Assembly (NCBI GenBank): GCA_934501135.1
Contig: CAKSUE010000007.1
Coordinates: forward strand, 1 to 11,571
DNA from: an uncultured Eubacteriales bacterium
Lineage (GTDB): Bacteria > Bacillota > Clostridia > Oscillospirales > Acutalibacteraceae
Reading direction: 5' to 3'
Length of the DNA: 11,571 bases
In this document: piece by piece, positions 1 through 8,253 of the stretch
Layout: each line of letters starts with the position of its first letter
Numbering within the stretch: the first letter of the stretch is position 1
Program-made: the position numbers and the translations under genes
The notes under the pieces: model-generated
Told to the model about the DNA's origin: nothing
Seen by the model: the letters and a program-made list of their open reading frames with translations, nothing else
Databases searched by the model: none

Positions 1-231
1 TCCTAATACATTCGAAATACCAAAATCCATTAACAATCCAATAAATACACCAAACCACAGGCCTGTCATTTCGTCTTCAAAAAGAGCTATAGAAACAAGT
101 ATAGGTATCAACAAAATGGGCCTTTCACCAAATATTTCGGGAATCAATCCCGGTGTTTGTTGTATTGCAAAAAAAACAAGAATCTCTATTACATATGCAA
201 ACCATCTAATATATCTATATTTGTTATCCAT
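1..231 (-). CDS. mreD: Rod shape-determining protein MreD, N-terminal part (runs off left edge)
   Basis: Reading leftward from an ATG at 231, 77 codons stay open to the window edge. The product starts MDNKYRYIRWFAYVIEIL and continues as a very hydrophobic chain with short polar loops, including an LIPEIFGERP segment and a GLWFGVFIGLLMDFG segment. This is the MreD pattern: a small polytopic membrane protein of the elongasome that works with MreB, MreC, RodA and PBP2 in lateral wall synthesis. Its ATG overlaps the mreC stop by one base (TAATG), so translation is probably coupled. The identity rests on gene order plus hydrophobic profile, because MreD is poorly conserved in sequence. The C-terminal half is outside the window. 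Confidence 0.88.
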   Translation of the reverse strand, partial: MDNKYRYIRWFAYVIEILVFFAIQQTPGLIPEIFGERPILLIPILVSIALFEDEMTGLWFGVFIGLLMDFGISNVLG

Positions 232-1145
232 TAAGATCCCTCCGATGAGGATTCTTCTGTATTACTTTGATCAGGCTGTAATTCAACTTGATCTTTTGCA
301 CTACCTGTAACAATATCCCCTTTTCCTTCAAACCATGTAATAACAAATACTTCTTTCATATTTATAATATCTTCAAAAGGTTCAACAACAGCATATAAAC
401 TTGCATCGAAAGAGTCATAAGCTAATTCTTTAATTTTACCCACCTGCAAATTTTTGGGATACATCCCGCTAAGACCAGATGTAACAAGCATGTCTCCTTC
501 TTTTAGATCATTCTGAGCAGAAATATATGTTAGCCTTGCAAGATTACTATCTGCTAATTGAACTGAACCCTTAATAACTCCACTGTCACCGGTTCTGATA
601 TCAACAACACCTACATTTGTTTCCGGAGATAATATGCTTTTCACCTTACATGAGTTTGCACTAACACTGTAAACCCAACCAACTAACCCTTTATCAGTTA
701 TTACAGGATCATTCACAGATATACCAGAGATTGATCCCTCATCTATTGTAAAAGAATAAAAGTTTTCGTTTGGATCTCTTCCAATAATTGAACTTGGAAC
801 TATTTTTAAAGATGTATCCTTTTGTTTTAAATCAAAGTGCTTAACAAGCTGGGCATTTTCATGTTTTATATCATAATAGTCAATAGTTAACTCCCTAAGC
901 TCCTTAACTTCTTTTTCCAGGCTTTCAACCTGTCCCTGAAGTTCTTCAACAGATTTCCTGTCTGTAATATAACCAGCAGCATTAGTTATATTTGTAGATA
1001 TTTTTTGAATCGGGGTTGTTATAAACGAAAGTGCAGAAGTAAGCACCGGAACATCAACACTGGCGGTAAACAAAATTAATCCAAGCATTATAAGTATAAT
1101 TGCTATAAGAATTTTAAAACCGGTTCCTTTGAAAAACTCCTTCAA
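231..1145 (-). CDS. mreC: Cell shape-determining protein MreC
   Basis: 304-residue bitopic protein that scaffolds the elongation machinery outside the membrane and links MreB filaments to MreD and PBP2. One membrane helix lies at about residues 10-28. A coiled coil follows at about 62-95 (VEELQGQVESLEKEVKELRE), then the two beta-barrel MreC core at about 105-275, with DPVITDKGLVGWV and the NVGVVDIRTGDSGVIKGS segment. A Ser/Glu-rich tail (about 285-304) is probably disordered. I prefer the TTG at 1145: it follows AAGGGGG at 8 bases and gives the usual short MKEFFKG cytoplasmic end. An in-frame GTG at 1169 would add eight residues but lacks a ribosome site. The usual GLVGRV core motif reads GLVGWV here. 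It sits third in the zapA-to-mreD direction and overlaps mreD by one base. Confidence 0.93.
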   Translation of the reverse strand: MKEFFKGTGFKILIAIILIMLGLILFTASVDVPVLTSALSFITTPIQKISTNITNAAGYITDRKSVEELQGQVESLEKEVKELRELTIDYYDIKHENAQLVKHFDLKQKDTSLKIVPSSIIGRDPNENFYSFTIDEGSISGISVNDPVITDKGLVGWVYSVSANSCKVKSILSPETNVGVVDIRTGDSGVIKGSVQLADSNLARLTYISAQNDLKEGDMLVTSGLSGMYPKNLQVGKIKELAYDSFDASLYAVVEPFEDIINMKEVFVITWFEGKGDIVTGSAKDQVELQPDQSNTEESSSEGS

Positions 1146-1172
1146 AATTGCTGCCCCCTTAATATACACAAT

Positions 1173-1192
1173 GCGGAGGTTTTACCCTCCGC
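1173..1192 (-). promoter_or_regulatory. GC-rich hairpin between mreB and mreC
   Basis: A perfect 7-bp inverted repeat (GCGGAGG / CCTCCGC) encloses a 6-base loop in the 67-base gap between the mreB stop and the mreC TTG start. It stands out because its surroundings are almost all A/T. On the coding (minus) strand it is followed by ATTGTGTATATT rather than a T-run, so it is not a classical intrinsic terminator. Inference: it may cause partial termination, or mark an RNA processing or stabilising point that lets MreB be made in excess of MreC and MreD. The function is unproven. Confidence 0.6.
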
Positions 1193-1212
1193 TAATTATT
1201 TAACAATAATTT

Positions 1213-2226
1213 TTATTTTCTTTTTTTATTATTTCTGTAATACTCATTTGGCATAGAAATTTCTAAACGCTTACCTGTACCTGCTACAACACAATCTAAA
1301 GGATTCTCAGCAATATAAACAGGCATCCGTGTTTCTTTAGCTATTAAAACATCTAAATTTCTTAGAAGAGCGCCACCACCTGTTAGCATTATACCGTGGT
1401 CTATAATATCAGCAGAAAGTTCCGGAGGAGTATTTTCTAGTGTACTTTTTATTGCTTCAATTATTGTATTTATAGGATCAGCAAGAGCTTCTCTCACTTC
1501 TTCGGCTTCAATGCTTATATTTTTAGGCAAACCATCTATAAGGTTACGGCCCTTTATTTCCATGCTCTCTTCATTTTCATAAGGGTGTGCGGAGCCTATT
1601 TTTATTTTAATTAATTCTGCTGTTCTTTCACCTATAAGCAAATTGTATTTTCTCTTAATATAAGCAATTATAGCTTCATCGAATCTATCGCCAGCAACTC
1701 TAACAGAACAAGCAGCAACAATATCTCCTAGTGAAATAACGGCTACTTCTGATGTTCCGCCACCAATATCTACAACCATGCTTCCTGTTGGTTCAGAAAC
1801 AGGTAATCCTGCTCCAATTGCAGCAGCCATAGGTTCCTCTATTAGTTCAACATCTTTAGCGCCAGCCTGACGTGCAGCATCCTCAACTGCTCTTCTTTCA
1901 ACCTCAGTAACACCTGAAGGAATACAAACAACCACTCTTGGTTTACTAAAAGTACCAGATTTAACTGCCTTTTTTATAAAATATTTCAGCATAATAGATG
2001 TTGTATCAAAATCAGCAATAACACCGTCTTTTAAAGGTCTAACAGCAACAATAGAGCCCGGAGTACGTCCAATCATCTCTTTAGCACTGTTGCCAACAGC
2101 TAAAACTGTATCTGTTCTTACATCAACAGCAACAACTGAAGGTTCCCGTATTACAACTCCTTTTCCTTTCATAAAGACCAGTGTATTGGCTGTTCCTAAG
2201 TCAATACCAATATCCTTTGAAAACAT
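1213..2226 (-). CDS. mreB: Rod shape-determining protein MreB (bacterial actin)
   Basis: 337-residue actin-fold ATPase that forms membrane-bound filaments guiding peptidoglycan insertion in elongating cells. Visible signatures are the phosphate-1 loop [13 protein letters not shown] (residues 5-17), the connect region around [15 protein letters not shown] (108-122), [15 protein letters not shown] (128-142), phosphate-2 [17 protein letters not shown] (151-167), and the adenosine motif [15 protein letters not shown] (278-292). The length is normal for the family. The ATG at 2226 is chosen because AAAGGAGAAGG ends 4 bases before it; an in-frame TTG at 2244 would place that site inside the gene. 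The C-terminus is unusually basic (RNNKKRK). The downstream mreC and mreD favour MreB over its paralogues Mbl or MreBH, although sequence alone does not separate them cleanly. Confidence 0.96.
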   Translation of the reverse strand: MFSKDIGIDLGTANTLVFMKGKGVVIREPSVVAVDVRTDTVLAVGNSAKEMIGRTPGSIVAVRPLKDGVIADFDTTSIMLKYFIKKAVKSGTFSKPRVVVCIPSGVTEVERRAVEDAARQAGAKDVELIEEPMAAAIGAGLPVSEPTGSMVVDIGGGTSEVAVISLGDIVAACSVRVAGDRFDEAIIAYIKRKYNLLIGERTAELIKIKIGSAHPYENEESMEIKGRNLIDGLPKNISIEAEEVREALADPINTIIEAIKSTLENTPPELSADIIDHGIMLTGGGALLRNLDVLIAKETRMPVYIAENPLDCVVAGTGKRLEISMPNEYYRNNKKRK

Positions 2227-2298
2227 TAGTCCTTCTCCTTTCAATATATACCTGCAAAAGCAGAAACTTAATTCATATCTAAATATTCTAACTATAAA

Positions 2299-2327
2299 AG
2301 TATACTATTATTTATATTGATTCTCAA
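2299..2327 (-). promoter_or_regulatory. Predicted sigma-A promoter for mreBCD
   Basis: On the minus strand TTGAGA (2327-2322) and TATACT (2304-2299) are separated by exactly 17 bases, five of six consensus matches in each box. The predicted start near 2292 gives a leader of about 66 nt before the mreB ATG. A small CTGC-TTTT-GCAG hairpin lies just upstream of the Shine-Dalgarno. The 191-base gap behind dut holds no strong terminator that I can see, so this promoter may add to read-through from zapA-U32-dut. Confidence 0.75.
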
Positions 2328-2417
2328 GTAAATTACCTCAGCATATTAAATTTTCTAGATTATGTACAGTTTTTTCTATTTTTAAACGATAATATCTACT
2401 TAATTTATAAAAAACTA

Positions 2418-2861
2418 TCATTTACCTGTTGAACCAAAACCATTTATGCCCCTATATGTTTCATCAAGATCATTTACTTCTATCACATTGCAAACAGATA
2501 CAGGCATTAAAATCATCTGAGCAATTCTCTGCCCCGGTTCAATAGTAAAGGTCTTTTTACCCAAATTAATCAACCCAACGCAGATTTCTCCCCTATAATC
2601 GCTATCAACAACACCCACGCCATTTGCAAGGCTAATACCATGATTTATTCCTAATCCACTTCTTGCAAAAATCATTGCAGCATAATTATTATCACAAATC
2701 TGTATAGCTATACCTGTTGGAATCTTTAAAATCTCACCAGGTTTAATATCAATATTTTCCAATATGCAGGCGCTTAAATCTAGCCCCGCAGAACCATTTG
2801 TAGCTCTTTTCGGAATAGCTGCATTTTCTCTAACTTTTTTTATTTTTAAGCTTGTTTCCAA
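2418..2861 (-). CDS. dut: Deoxyuridine 5'-triphosphate nucleotidohydrolase (dUTPase)
   Basis: 147-residue trimeric dUTPase that converts dUTP to dUMP and pyrophosphate, keeping uracil out of DNA and supplying dUMP for thymidylate synthesis. All five family motifs are present in order: AGLDLSA (25-31), ARSGLG (66-71), GVGVVDSDYRGEI (81-93) with the probable catalytic Asp86 and deoxyribose-discriminating Tyr89, PGQRIAQMIL (109-118), and RGINGFGSTGK (137-147). The last usually reads RGxGGFGSTG, so Asn140 replaces a Gly. The protein ends directly after motif V. I prefer the TTG at 2861, preceded by AGGGG at 5 bases; an in-frame TTG at 2879 adds six residues with a poorer ribosome site. The U32 gene ends about 40 bases upstream, so it is probably the last gene of a zapA-U32-dut transcript. 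Confidence 0.95.
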   Translation of the reverse strand: METSLKIKKVRENAAIPKRATNGSAGLDLSACILENIDIKPGEILKIPTGIAIQICDNNYAAMIFARSGLGINHGISLANGVGVVDSDYRGEICVGLINLGKKTFTIEPGQRIAQMILMPVSVCNVIEVNDLDETYRGINGFGSTGK

Positions 2862-2901
2862 ATTTTCCCCTGCTTTCAACTTATTTTCACATTAATATTA
2901 A

Positions 2902-4968
2902 TTAATCAACATTTCTATAATACAAGCCCCTTGTTATCCCATTTTTGCATTGTTCACTTCTGTTGAAAATATTTAAGTTTTCCCCACTTTCCACAGAGTT
3001 TTCAACAGTATACCTTAAAACTAAAAAATTTACATTTTTTATTTCATTTATTCTATCTGCCATATACAAAGGGACACTATTTAAAACTTCTGTACATCCA
3101 AAATTGCAAATCATTGGAAATTCAATGCCTTTTCTGTCTGTTAAAACAGATTTTCCCATGCACCACTTACATCCCCCGCCATTTTTCCCCGGACAATTTC
3201 TTGTTATCATCATAGGAAGACGTCCGTAAGCTATAATTCCTCTTTTAATTTTTCCTTTAAGTTTAGATATATTATCAAGGGTAATCTCAAAAGATGTTTC
3301 AACATCTTCAAGACCAATTTCTTCAGCCCACTTAAGAGAGCTACTATTCATAATATTTAATGAGAACCCTCCGTGTACCTTAAATCCTAAATCTAGAGCT
3401 AATTTTACAGCACCTAGGTTTCCAGCTAACACATGATTTATTCCGATATTTTTAGCAATATTCAATAATTCCTTGACTTTATTTTCTTGCCCGAAAAAAA
3501 TTCTCGGCATTTCAAGACATAGGCTAAATCCTCTATTTTTTAAGGATATTAAATCTTCCTTTTTTGAGTTTAGCGGAACATATACAAATTCACAATTTTT
3601 AAAACTTTCAGGTATATCGCAATGAATAAACCTCGCTCTTAGTTTAGGTAATCCTTCAAAATGTTCGAAAGTTTTTTCAACAGGTTCTTGTTTTTCTGTT
3701 GAAAATTTTATAGGTTTTCTAAATTTTCTTTTCTCTTGCAATTCATATATCGCCATTCTTCTAAGGGAATTTATAGATGACACTGGAACCGACAATCCTT
3801 TATCTATATCGCAATAAACACTTTTTACAAAAAATGGGGTATTTCCTGTTTTTTTAAGTTGTTTAATACATTTATCTGCGTCTATATCTAAATTCTTTGA
3901 ATATTCTGACACATCTCCATTAACATTAGCAATATTTCCGTCCTCATCAGAAACAGTTAAACTTATTTTTTCTCCTTGTTTTATTTTAATTTCGAAAAAT
4001 ATAGGTATACACTGCCTTTCAGATTTATACATATTATGTAATTTTGCAAACACTTCATTTGTTGCCAATAACACATCTTCCTTAGATCTAATACCAAACA
4101 TTTCTTTTCCGTATTTTTGAAGATAATATCCATCTGTAAACCCTGATCTTGAAAAGACATTTCTAAGCATATCTATACTCTCTTGTTCCACTTTTCCATC
4201 ATCAATTGCTTTTCTGCATGCATTTACAGCTGCCGCAACATACTCTGGACGTTTCATACGGCCTTCTATTTTAACTGAATTTACCCCCATATCGATAAGT
4301 TCATTAATATGCTCAATTATAGACATATCCTTTAAGCTCAGATCGTACCCCGTGCCACCTGGAGCACAGAATGGCAATCTGCAAGGTTGGGCACAAAGCC
4401 CACGGTTACCACTCCTACCGCCTAACACAGAACTAAAATAGCATTGCCCCGAGACACTCATACACATTGCGCCGTGTACAAATACTTCCAGTTCAATGCT
4501 ACACGAGTCCCTTATTTTTTTTATTTCAGACTTTGATAACTCTCTTGCAAGAACAACTCTAGAAAATCCCATTTCTTCAAGCAACTTCACACCTGATTCC
4601 GTATGAATAGCCATTTGCGTTGAGCCATGAAGCCGCATATCAGGCATAATATTTCTTAATCTTGAAGCTAGCCCTATATCTTGCAAAATCAAAGCATCTA
4701 TATTTATACTCGCAGCAAATTTAGCCAAATCAATTGCTGATTCCATCTCTGAATCCTTAATCAGAGTATTTAATGCTAAATATACTTTTACTCCCCTTAT
4801 ATGGCAATATTCCACAGCCTCTTTAAGCTCATTTCTACTAAAGTTTTTTGCATTTTTTCTTGCACTAAACTCATTTGATCCCAAATAAATAGCATCGGCT
4901 CCCATTCTCACAGCGGGAATAAGAGCCTCAAATGATCCAGCAGGGGATAACAACTCAATTTTACCCAT
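2902..4968 (-). CDS. U32 family protein with DUF3656-type C-terminal region (RlhA-like)
   Basis: 688 residues. The N-terminal half is a U32 (beta/alpha)-barrel starting KIELLSPAGSFEALIPAVRMGADAIYLG. It has the family signature VFVHGAMCMSVSGQCYFSS and four closely placed cysteines (169, 176, 192, 196), typical of U32 proteins thought to bind a 4Fe-4S cluster. The middle (about 300-430) resembles the DUF3656 insert. The C-terminal part resumes U32-like sequence with a second cysteine group (592, 600, 603, 621, 625) and ends ITRGLYYRNVD. Although annotated as peptidases, characterised relatives such as E. coli RlhA and TrhP act in hydroxylation of rRNA or tRNA pyrimidines. This long form is closest in architecture to RlhA, so an RNA-modification role is inferred, not shown. 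The ATG at 4968 has only a weak ribosome site and follows zapA by 38 bases, so it may depend on coupling. Confidence 0.9.
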   Translation of the reverse strand: MGKIELLSPAGSFEALIPAVRMGADAIYLGSNEFSARKNAKNFSRNELKEAVEYCHIRGVKVYLALNTLIKDSEMESAIDLAKFAASINIDALILQDIGLASRLRNIMPDMRLHGSTQMAIHTESGVKLLEEMGFSRVVLARELSKSEIKKIRDSCSIELEVFVHGAMCMSVSGQCYFSSVLGGRSGNRGLCAQPCRLPFCAPGGTGYDLSLKDMSIIEHINELIDMGVNSVKIEGRMKRPEYVAAAVNACRKAIDDGKVEQESIDMLRNVFSRSGFTDGYYLQKYGKEMFGIRSKEDVLLATNEVFAKLHNMYKSERQCIPIFFEIKIKQGEKISLTVSDEDGNIANVNGDVSEYSKNLDIDADKCIKQLKKTGNTPFFVKSVYCDIDKGLSVPVSSINSLRRMAIYELQEKRKFRKPIKFSTEKQEPVEKTFEHFEGLPKLRARFIHCDIPESFKNCEFVYVPLNSKKEDLISLKNRGFSLCLEMPRIFFGQENKVKELLNIAKNIGINHVLAGNLGAVKLALDLGFKVHGGFSLNIMNSSSLKWAEEIGLEDVETSFEITLDNISKLKGKIKRGIIAYGRLPMMITRNCPGKNGGGCKWCMGKSVLTDRKGIEFPMICNFGCTEVLNSVPLYMADRINEIKNVNFLVLRYTVENSVESGENLNIFNRSEQCKNGITRGLYYRNVD

Positions 4969-5006
4969 AAAAACTTACCATCTTTCCAAAAAGAACTTAA
5001 TCGCCT

Positions 5007-5507
5007 TTACTCACTCTGTTCTCCAAACAAACTAATAATTCTTTGATTTTCATCCATTTCAACATTTATAATTTCATCTTCACTGCTGTCAATTTTAATC
5101 CCATCAATCACACCTTTTAAACTTTCATCTTCAATTGTTTCACCTTCGAATATCTTTTCATACTCTTTTAATTTTACTTTAAGGTCTTCAATTTCTCCTT
5201 CTAACCTTAAAACATCCTTTCTTGCCTCATCTGCCTGCATTCTTGCACCAACAGCTTCTTCAAGATAATCCTTAATTTGAGTTCTAAGATTGTCTGCATC
5301 ATTCATATATTTTTTAGACTCATCACAATACTTAAGCGCCGTTAGCGCCGCAGCCATTACAACAGATACCCTCACATTTGTTTTTAAAACTTCATCCATT
5401 TCATTGCTAACCTCATCAGCAATACTTTTCATATACTCCTCAGTTTCATCTGATATAATAACATAATCTGTTCCACAAATATTAAGTTTCATTCTGTTTT
5501 TTGACAA
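5007..5507 (-). CDS. zapA: Cell division protein ZapA, long form
   Basis: 166-residue FtsZ-associated protein that bundles FtsZ filaments at the division ring. The N-terminal ZapA domain covers about residues 6-70: MKLNICGTDYVIISDETEEYMKSIA, then a helix with VSVVMAAALTALKY. A long charged coiled coil follows (about 68-120, heptads around RLEGEIEDLKVKLKEYEK). A very acidic segment (121-154) comes next, and the end is QRIISLFGEQSE. Better-known ZapA proteins are about 85-110 residues, so this one carries an extra C-terminal region. The TTG start at 5507 is well supported: GGAGG lies 8 bases upstream, with no competing ATG before codon 6. It is first in the leftward run, with its own promoter and the U32 gene 38 bases behind. 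Confidence 0.88.
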   Translation of the reverse strand: MSKNRMKLNICGTDYVIISDETEEYMKSIADEVSNEMDEVLKTNVRVSVVMAAALTALKYCDESKKYMNDADNLRTQIKDYLEEAVGARMQADEARKDVLRLEGEIEDLKVKLKEYEKIFEGETIEDESLKGVIDGIKIDSSEDEIINVEMDENQRIISLFGEQSE

Positions 5508-5560
5508 TTTTATTTCCTCCTAAATAATAGACTATAAGCAATCACAATACTAATTTTAAT

Positions 5561-5589
5561 ATTATAACATATTCTACTTGTAATTTAAA
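5561..5589 (-). promoter_or_regulatory. Predicted promoter for zapA-U32-dut (extended -10)
   Basis: On the minus strand a perfect TATAAT (5566-5561) is preceded by TGT, giving an extended -10 element. TTTAAA (5589-5584), a four-of-six match to TTGACA, stands 17 bases upstream. The predicted start near 5554 gives a leader of about 47 nt to the zapA TTG. The region is extremely AT-rich, so chance matches are easier, but spacing and the TG element support it. Confidence 0.65.
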
Positions 5590-5652
5590 TAATATAACAA
5601 AAAATGTAAAAAATAATCTAAAAATCTTAAATAAAGAGACATCTTAAAATTT

Positions 5653-5681
5653 TCGACAACACAGCAACCTAACGATATTAT
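5653..5681 (+). promoter_or_regulatory. Predicted upstream promoter P1 of glgP operon
   Basis: TCGACA (5653-5658) and TATTAT (5676-5681) are separated by 17 bases, each matching five of six consensus positions. It lies immediately upstream of a better match (P2), so glgP may have tandem promoters. The match is weaker than P2 and lies in A/T-rich DNA, so confidence is moderate. Confidence 0.45.
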
Positions 5682-5683
5682 AA

Positions 5684-5712
5684 TTGAAATTTATAGAATT
5701 TTAGTATATAAT
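5684..5712 (+). promoter_or_regulatory. Predicted main promoter P2 of glgP operon
   Basis: TTGAAA (5684-5689), a 17-base spacer and a perfect TATAAT (5707-5712). The predicted start near 5719 leaves a leader of about 105 nt before the glgP ATG, long for a simple metabolic gene. No sequence resembling a catabolite-responsive (cre) site was seen around it. The 5508-5824 gap otherwise contains only the zapA promoter, P1 and short A/T repeats. Confidence 0.75.
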
Positions 5713-5824
5713 AATCATTAATTATAATTATTTGCAATATATTTATATTTTTGTTTAATAATTATAGATATTGTACCTTAAAACCTTTAAAAAGTTATTA
5801 TTCTTAATTTATGGAGGAGTTCTT

Positions 5825-8230
5825 ATGAATCTTAAGATTTCTAGCGGAGAAATTCGTAAAATGTTATTATCTAAATTATCTCATAATTTTGGAGTTAGTC
5901 CTGCAGAGGCCACTAACGAACACTTTTATAAATCTTTAGTTTTAGTAGTAAATGATATTATGAATCAAAGAAGAACTCAATTTGAAAAAAACGCTATAAA
6001 GCAAGAATCAAAACGAATTTACTATTTATGTATGGAATTTTTAATGGGTAGATCTTTAAAAAACAATCTTTTTAATTTAGGTCTTGAAGACACAGTGTCT
6101 ACAGCATTATCTAACTTAGGCATAAAGCTCGACAAACTATATGAACAAGAACCCGATGCAGGTTTAGGTAATGGAGGTTTGGGAAGGCTCGCCGCATGTT
6201 TTTTAGATAGTCTCTCAACTTTAAAGCACCCTGCTATGGGATATTGCTTAAAATATGAATATGGAATATTCAGCCAAAAACTAATCGACGGCTGGCAAAC
6301 TGAGCTTCCAGATTTTTGGCTACCTGGTGGAGAAATCTGGCTTCAAGCTTATCCTGAAAAATCTGTAGAAGTTTTATTCAACGGCGAAATTTCAGAATCA
6401 TGGGATGGTCCATATCATCAAGTCAACCATATAAACGCAACAAAAGTTATTGCTATACCTTACGATATGATGGTGGCCGGTTACAATGGAAAGGGAATAA
6501 GTAGGCTAAGGTTATGGGCATCAAAATCTGAAGATTTCGATATGAGTCTTTTTAATAGCGGAGACTATGTAAGAGCCATGGAACAAAATGCTATGGCTGA
6601 AGTTATAACTAAAGTGCTTTATCCTGAAGATAACCATTCAGAGGGGAAAAGCTTAAGATTATCGCAGCAGTACTTTTTAGTTTCTGCAACCATTCAAGAT
6701 ATTGTAAGAAGACATTTAAAAGTTTATAGTACTCTCGATAACATTCCTGAAGTTGTTGCCATACATTTAAATGATACACATCCTGTTTTAGCTATTCCAG
6801 AACTTATGAGATTAATGTTGGATGAATGCGGGTATAGTTGGGATGATGCGTGGGACATTGTTACAAGAACATTTGCATATACAAACCACACCGTAATGAG
6901 AGAGGCCTTAGAATGTTGGGGAGTTGATTTATTCCAAAGAAGGCTTCCTCGTATATATCAAATTTTAGAAGAAATAAACAGAAGATTTTGTGCCTCAATG
7001 CATGATATGGGTGTTGATGGATATCAGGTAGGAAGAATGGCTATAATTAACGATGGAATTGTAAAAATGGCAAATCTAGCTGTTGCAACAAGCCATTCTG
7101 TAAATGGCGTATCAAAATTGCATAGTGAAATACTAAAAGATACTGTATTTAATGATTTTTTCACTGTTATGCCCAATAAGTTCAAAAACGTAACAAACGG
7201 CATAGCGCATAGAAGATGGTTAAACCAAGCCAATCCGGAACTTGCAAAGTTCATAACAGAACTTATTGGTAATAATTATATAACAGATGCCTCTAAACTA
7301 CAGGATCTTCTTAAATTTAAAAATGATTCTGCAGCCTTAGAAAAGTTATCGAAAATAAAGTTAAAAAATAAAGAACGTATGGCTCAATATATAAAAAAGC
7401 ACAACAATATTGTAGTTGATCCAAACTCAATATTTGACGTTCAAGTAAAAAGGCTACATGAATATAAAAGGCAACATTTAAACGCACTCCATATTTTATC
7501 AACCTACCAATGGTTAAGAGAAAACCCAAACGCCGATTTTGTTCCAAAAACTTATATATTTGGAGCAAAAGCTGCACCTGGATATTATTTCGCTAAGGAA
7601 ATTATAAGATTTATAGTAAAGCTTGGCGACACAATAAATAATGATCCAACTGTAAATCAAAAATTAAAAGTTGTTTATTTAGAGGACTATCGTGTAACAG
7701 TTGCTGAACAATTAATGCCCGCAGCAGAAATAAGTGAACAGATTTCCTTAGCAGGTACAGAGGCTTCTGGTACAGGTAACATGAAATTTATGATAAATGG
7801 TGCTATAACATTAGGAACACTGGATGGTGCAAACGTTGAAATAAATGAAGCTGTGGGTGAGAATAATATTTTAATTTTCGGTATGACTGCCGATGAAGTT
7901 AACAAAATGAAAAAACACGGATATAACCCTATAGTACATTATAATAATAACCCTATATTAAAAAGAGCAATTGATGAAATAGCTGTTGGTTTTGGGGGAA
8001 TAAGGTTTGACAATATAGCAAATTCTCTAATGAATCAAGATCAGTATATGGTTTTAGCAGATTTTGAAGACTATTCAAAATCACAGCAAAATGCATCAAA
8101 ACTATATTTAGATCAAAACCATTGGAACCATATGTCTATTGTAAACATATCTCATGCAGGAAGATTTGCAGCAGACAGAGCTATTTCAGACTACTCAAGA
8201 GATATATGGAATGCCAAACCAGTAAAATAA
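5825..8230 (+). CDS. glgP: Glycogen/maltodextrin phosphorylase (GT35)
   Basis: 801-residue PLP-dependent phosphorylase that releases glucose-1-phosphate from the non-reducing ends of alpha-1,4-glucans; cytoplasmic. Visible family blocks are EPDAGLGNGGLGRLAACFLDS (109-129), GIFSQKLIDGWQTELPDFWL (147-166), AIHLNDTHPVLAIPELMRL (312-330), the NVTNGIAHRRWL block, the FDVQVKRLHEYKRQ block, and the PLP site ASGTGNMKF with the Schiff-base lysine at 654. The length is normal for bacterial GT35 and the catalytic domain is intact. The ATG at 5825 is chosen because GGAGGAG precedes it by 5 bases; an in-frame TTG at 5771 would put that site inside the gene. Choice between glycogen and maltodextrin as the main substrate cannot be made from sequence. 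The GH13 gene follows after 23 bases in the same operon. Confidence 0.96.
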   Translation: MNLKISSGEIRKMLLSKLSHNFGVSPAEATNEHFYKSLVLVVNDIMNQRRTQFEKNAIKQESKRIYYLCMEFLMGRSLKNNLFNLGLEDTVSTALSNLGIKLDKLYEQEPDAGLGNGGLGRLAACFLDSLSTLKHPAMGYCLKYEYGIFSQKLIDGWQTELPDFWLPGGEIWLQAYPEKSVEVLFNGEISESWDGPYHQVNHINATKVIAIPYDMMVAGYNGKGISRLRLWASKSEDFDMSLFNSGDYVRAMEQNAMAEVITKVLYPEDNHSEGKSLRLSQQYFLVSATIQDIVRRHLKVYSTLDNIPEVVAIHLNDTHPVLAIPELMRLMLDECGYSWDDAWDIVTRTFAYTNHTVMREALECWGVDLFQRRLPRIYQILEEINRRFCASMHDMGVDGYQVGRMAIINDGIVKMANLAVATSHSVNGVSKLHSEILKDTVFNDFFTVMPNKFKNVTNGIAHRRWLNQANPELAKFITELIGNNYITDASKLQDLLKFKNDSAALEKLSKIKLKNKERMAQYIKKHNNIVVDPNSIFDVQVKRLHEYKRQHLNALHILSTYQWLRENPNADFVPKTYIFGAKAAPGYYFAKEIIRFIVKLGDTINNDPTVNQKLKVVYLEDYRVTVAEQLMPAAEISEQISLAGTEASGTGNMKFMINGAITLGTLDGANVEINEAVGENNILIFGMTADEVNKMKKHGYNPIVHYNNNPILKRAIDEIAVGFGGIRFDNIANSLMNQDQYMVLADFEDYSKSQQNASKLYLDQNHWNHMSIVNISHAGRFAADRAISDYSRDIWNAKPVK

Positions 8231-8253
8231 CCAATCCTTAAGGAGCCATATAA

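Noticed and set aside
116..310. Rightward 64-codon ORF over mreD/mreC
   Set aside because: It lies antisense to the coupled mreC-mreD junction, has no ribosome site and no protein-like composition.
2090..2320. Rightward 76-codon ORF at the 5' end of mreB
   Set aside because: Antisense to conserved MreB codons and the mreB promoter; no ribosome site.
2386..2421. Possible terminator after dut (AAATGATA / TATCGTTT)
   Set aside because: Only 8 bp, A/T-rich with a wobble pair and a loop of about 20 bases; no T-run follows on the minus strand.
2945..3229. Rightward 94-codon ORF within the U32 gene
   Set aside because: Shadow of the conserved C-terminal U32 coding sequence, with no start signal.
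5508..5824. Riboswitch or cre site in the zapA-glgP gap
   Set aside because: Sequence is nearly all A/T with no recognisable aptamer core or catabolite-responsive element.
7024..7905. Three leftward ORFs inside glgP
   Set aside because: Antisense to highly conserved phosphorylase blocks; no ribosome sites or promoters.
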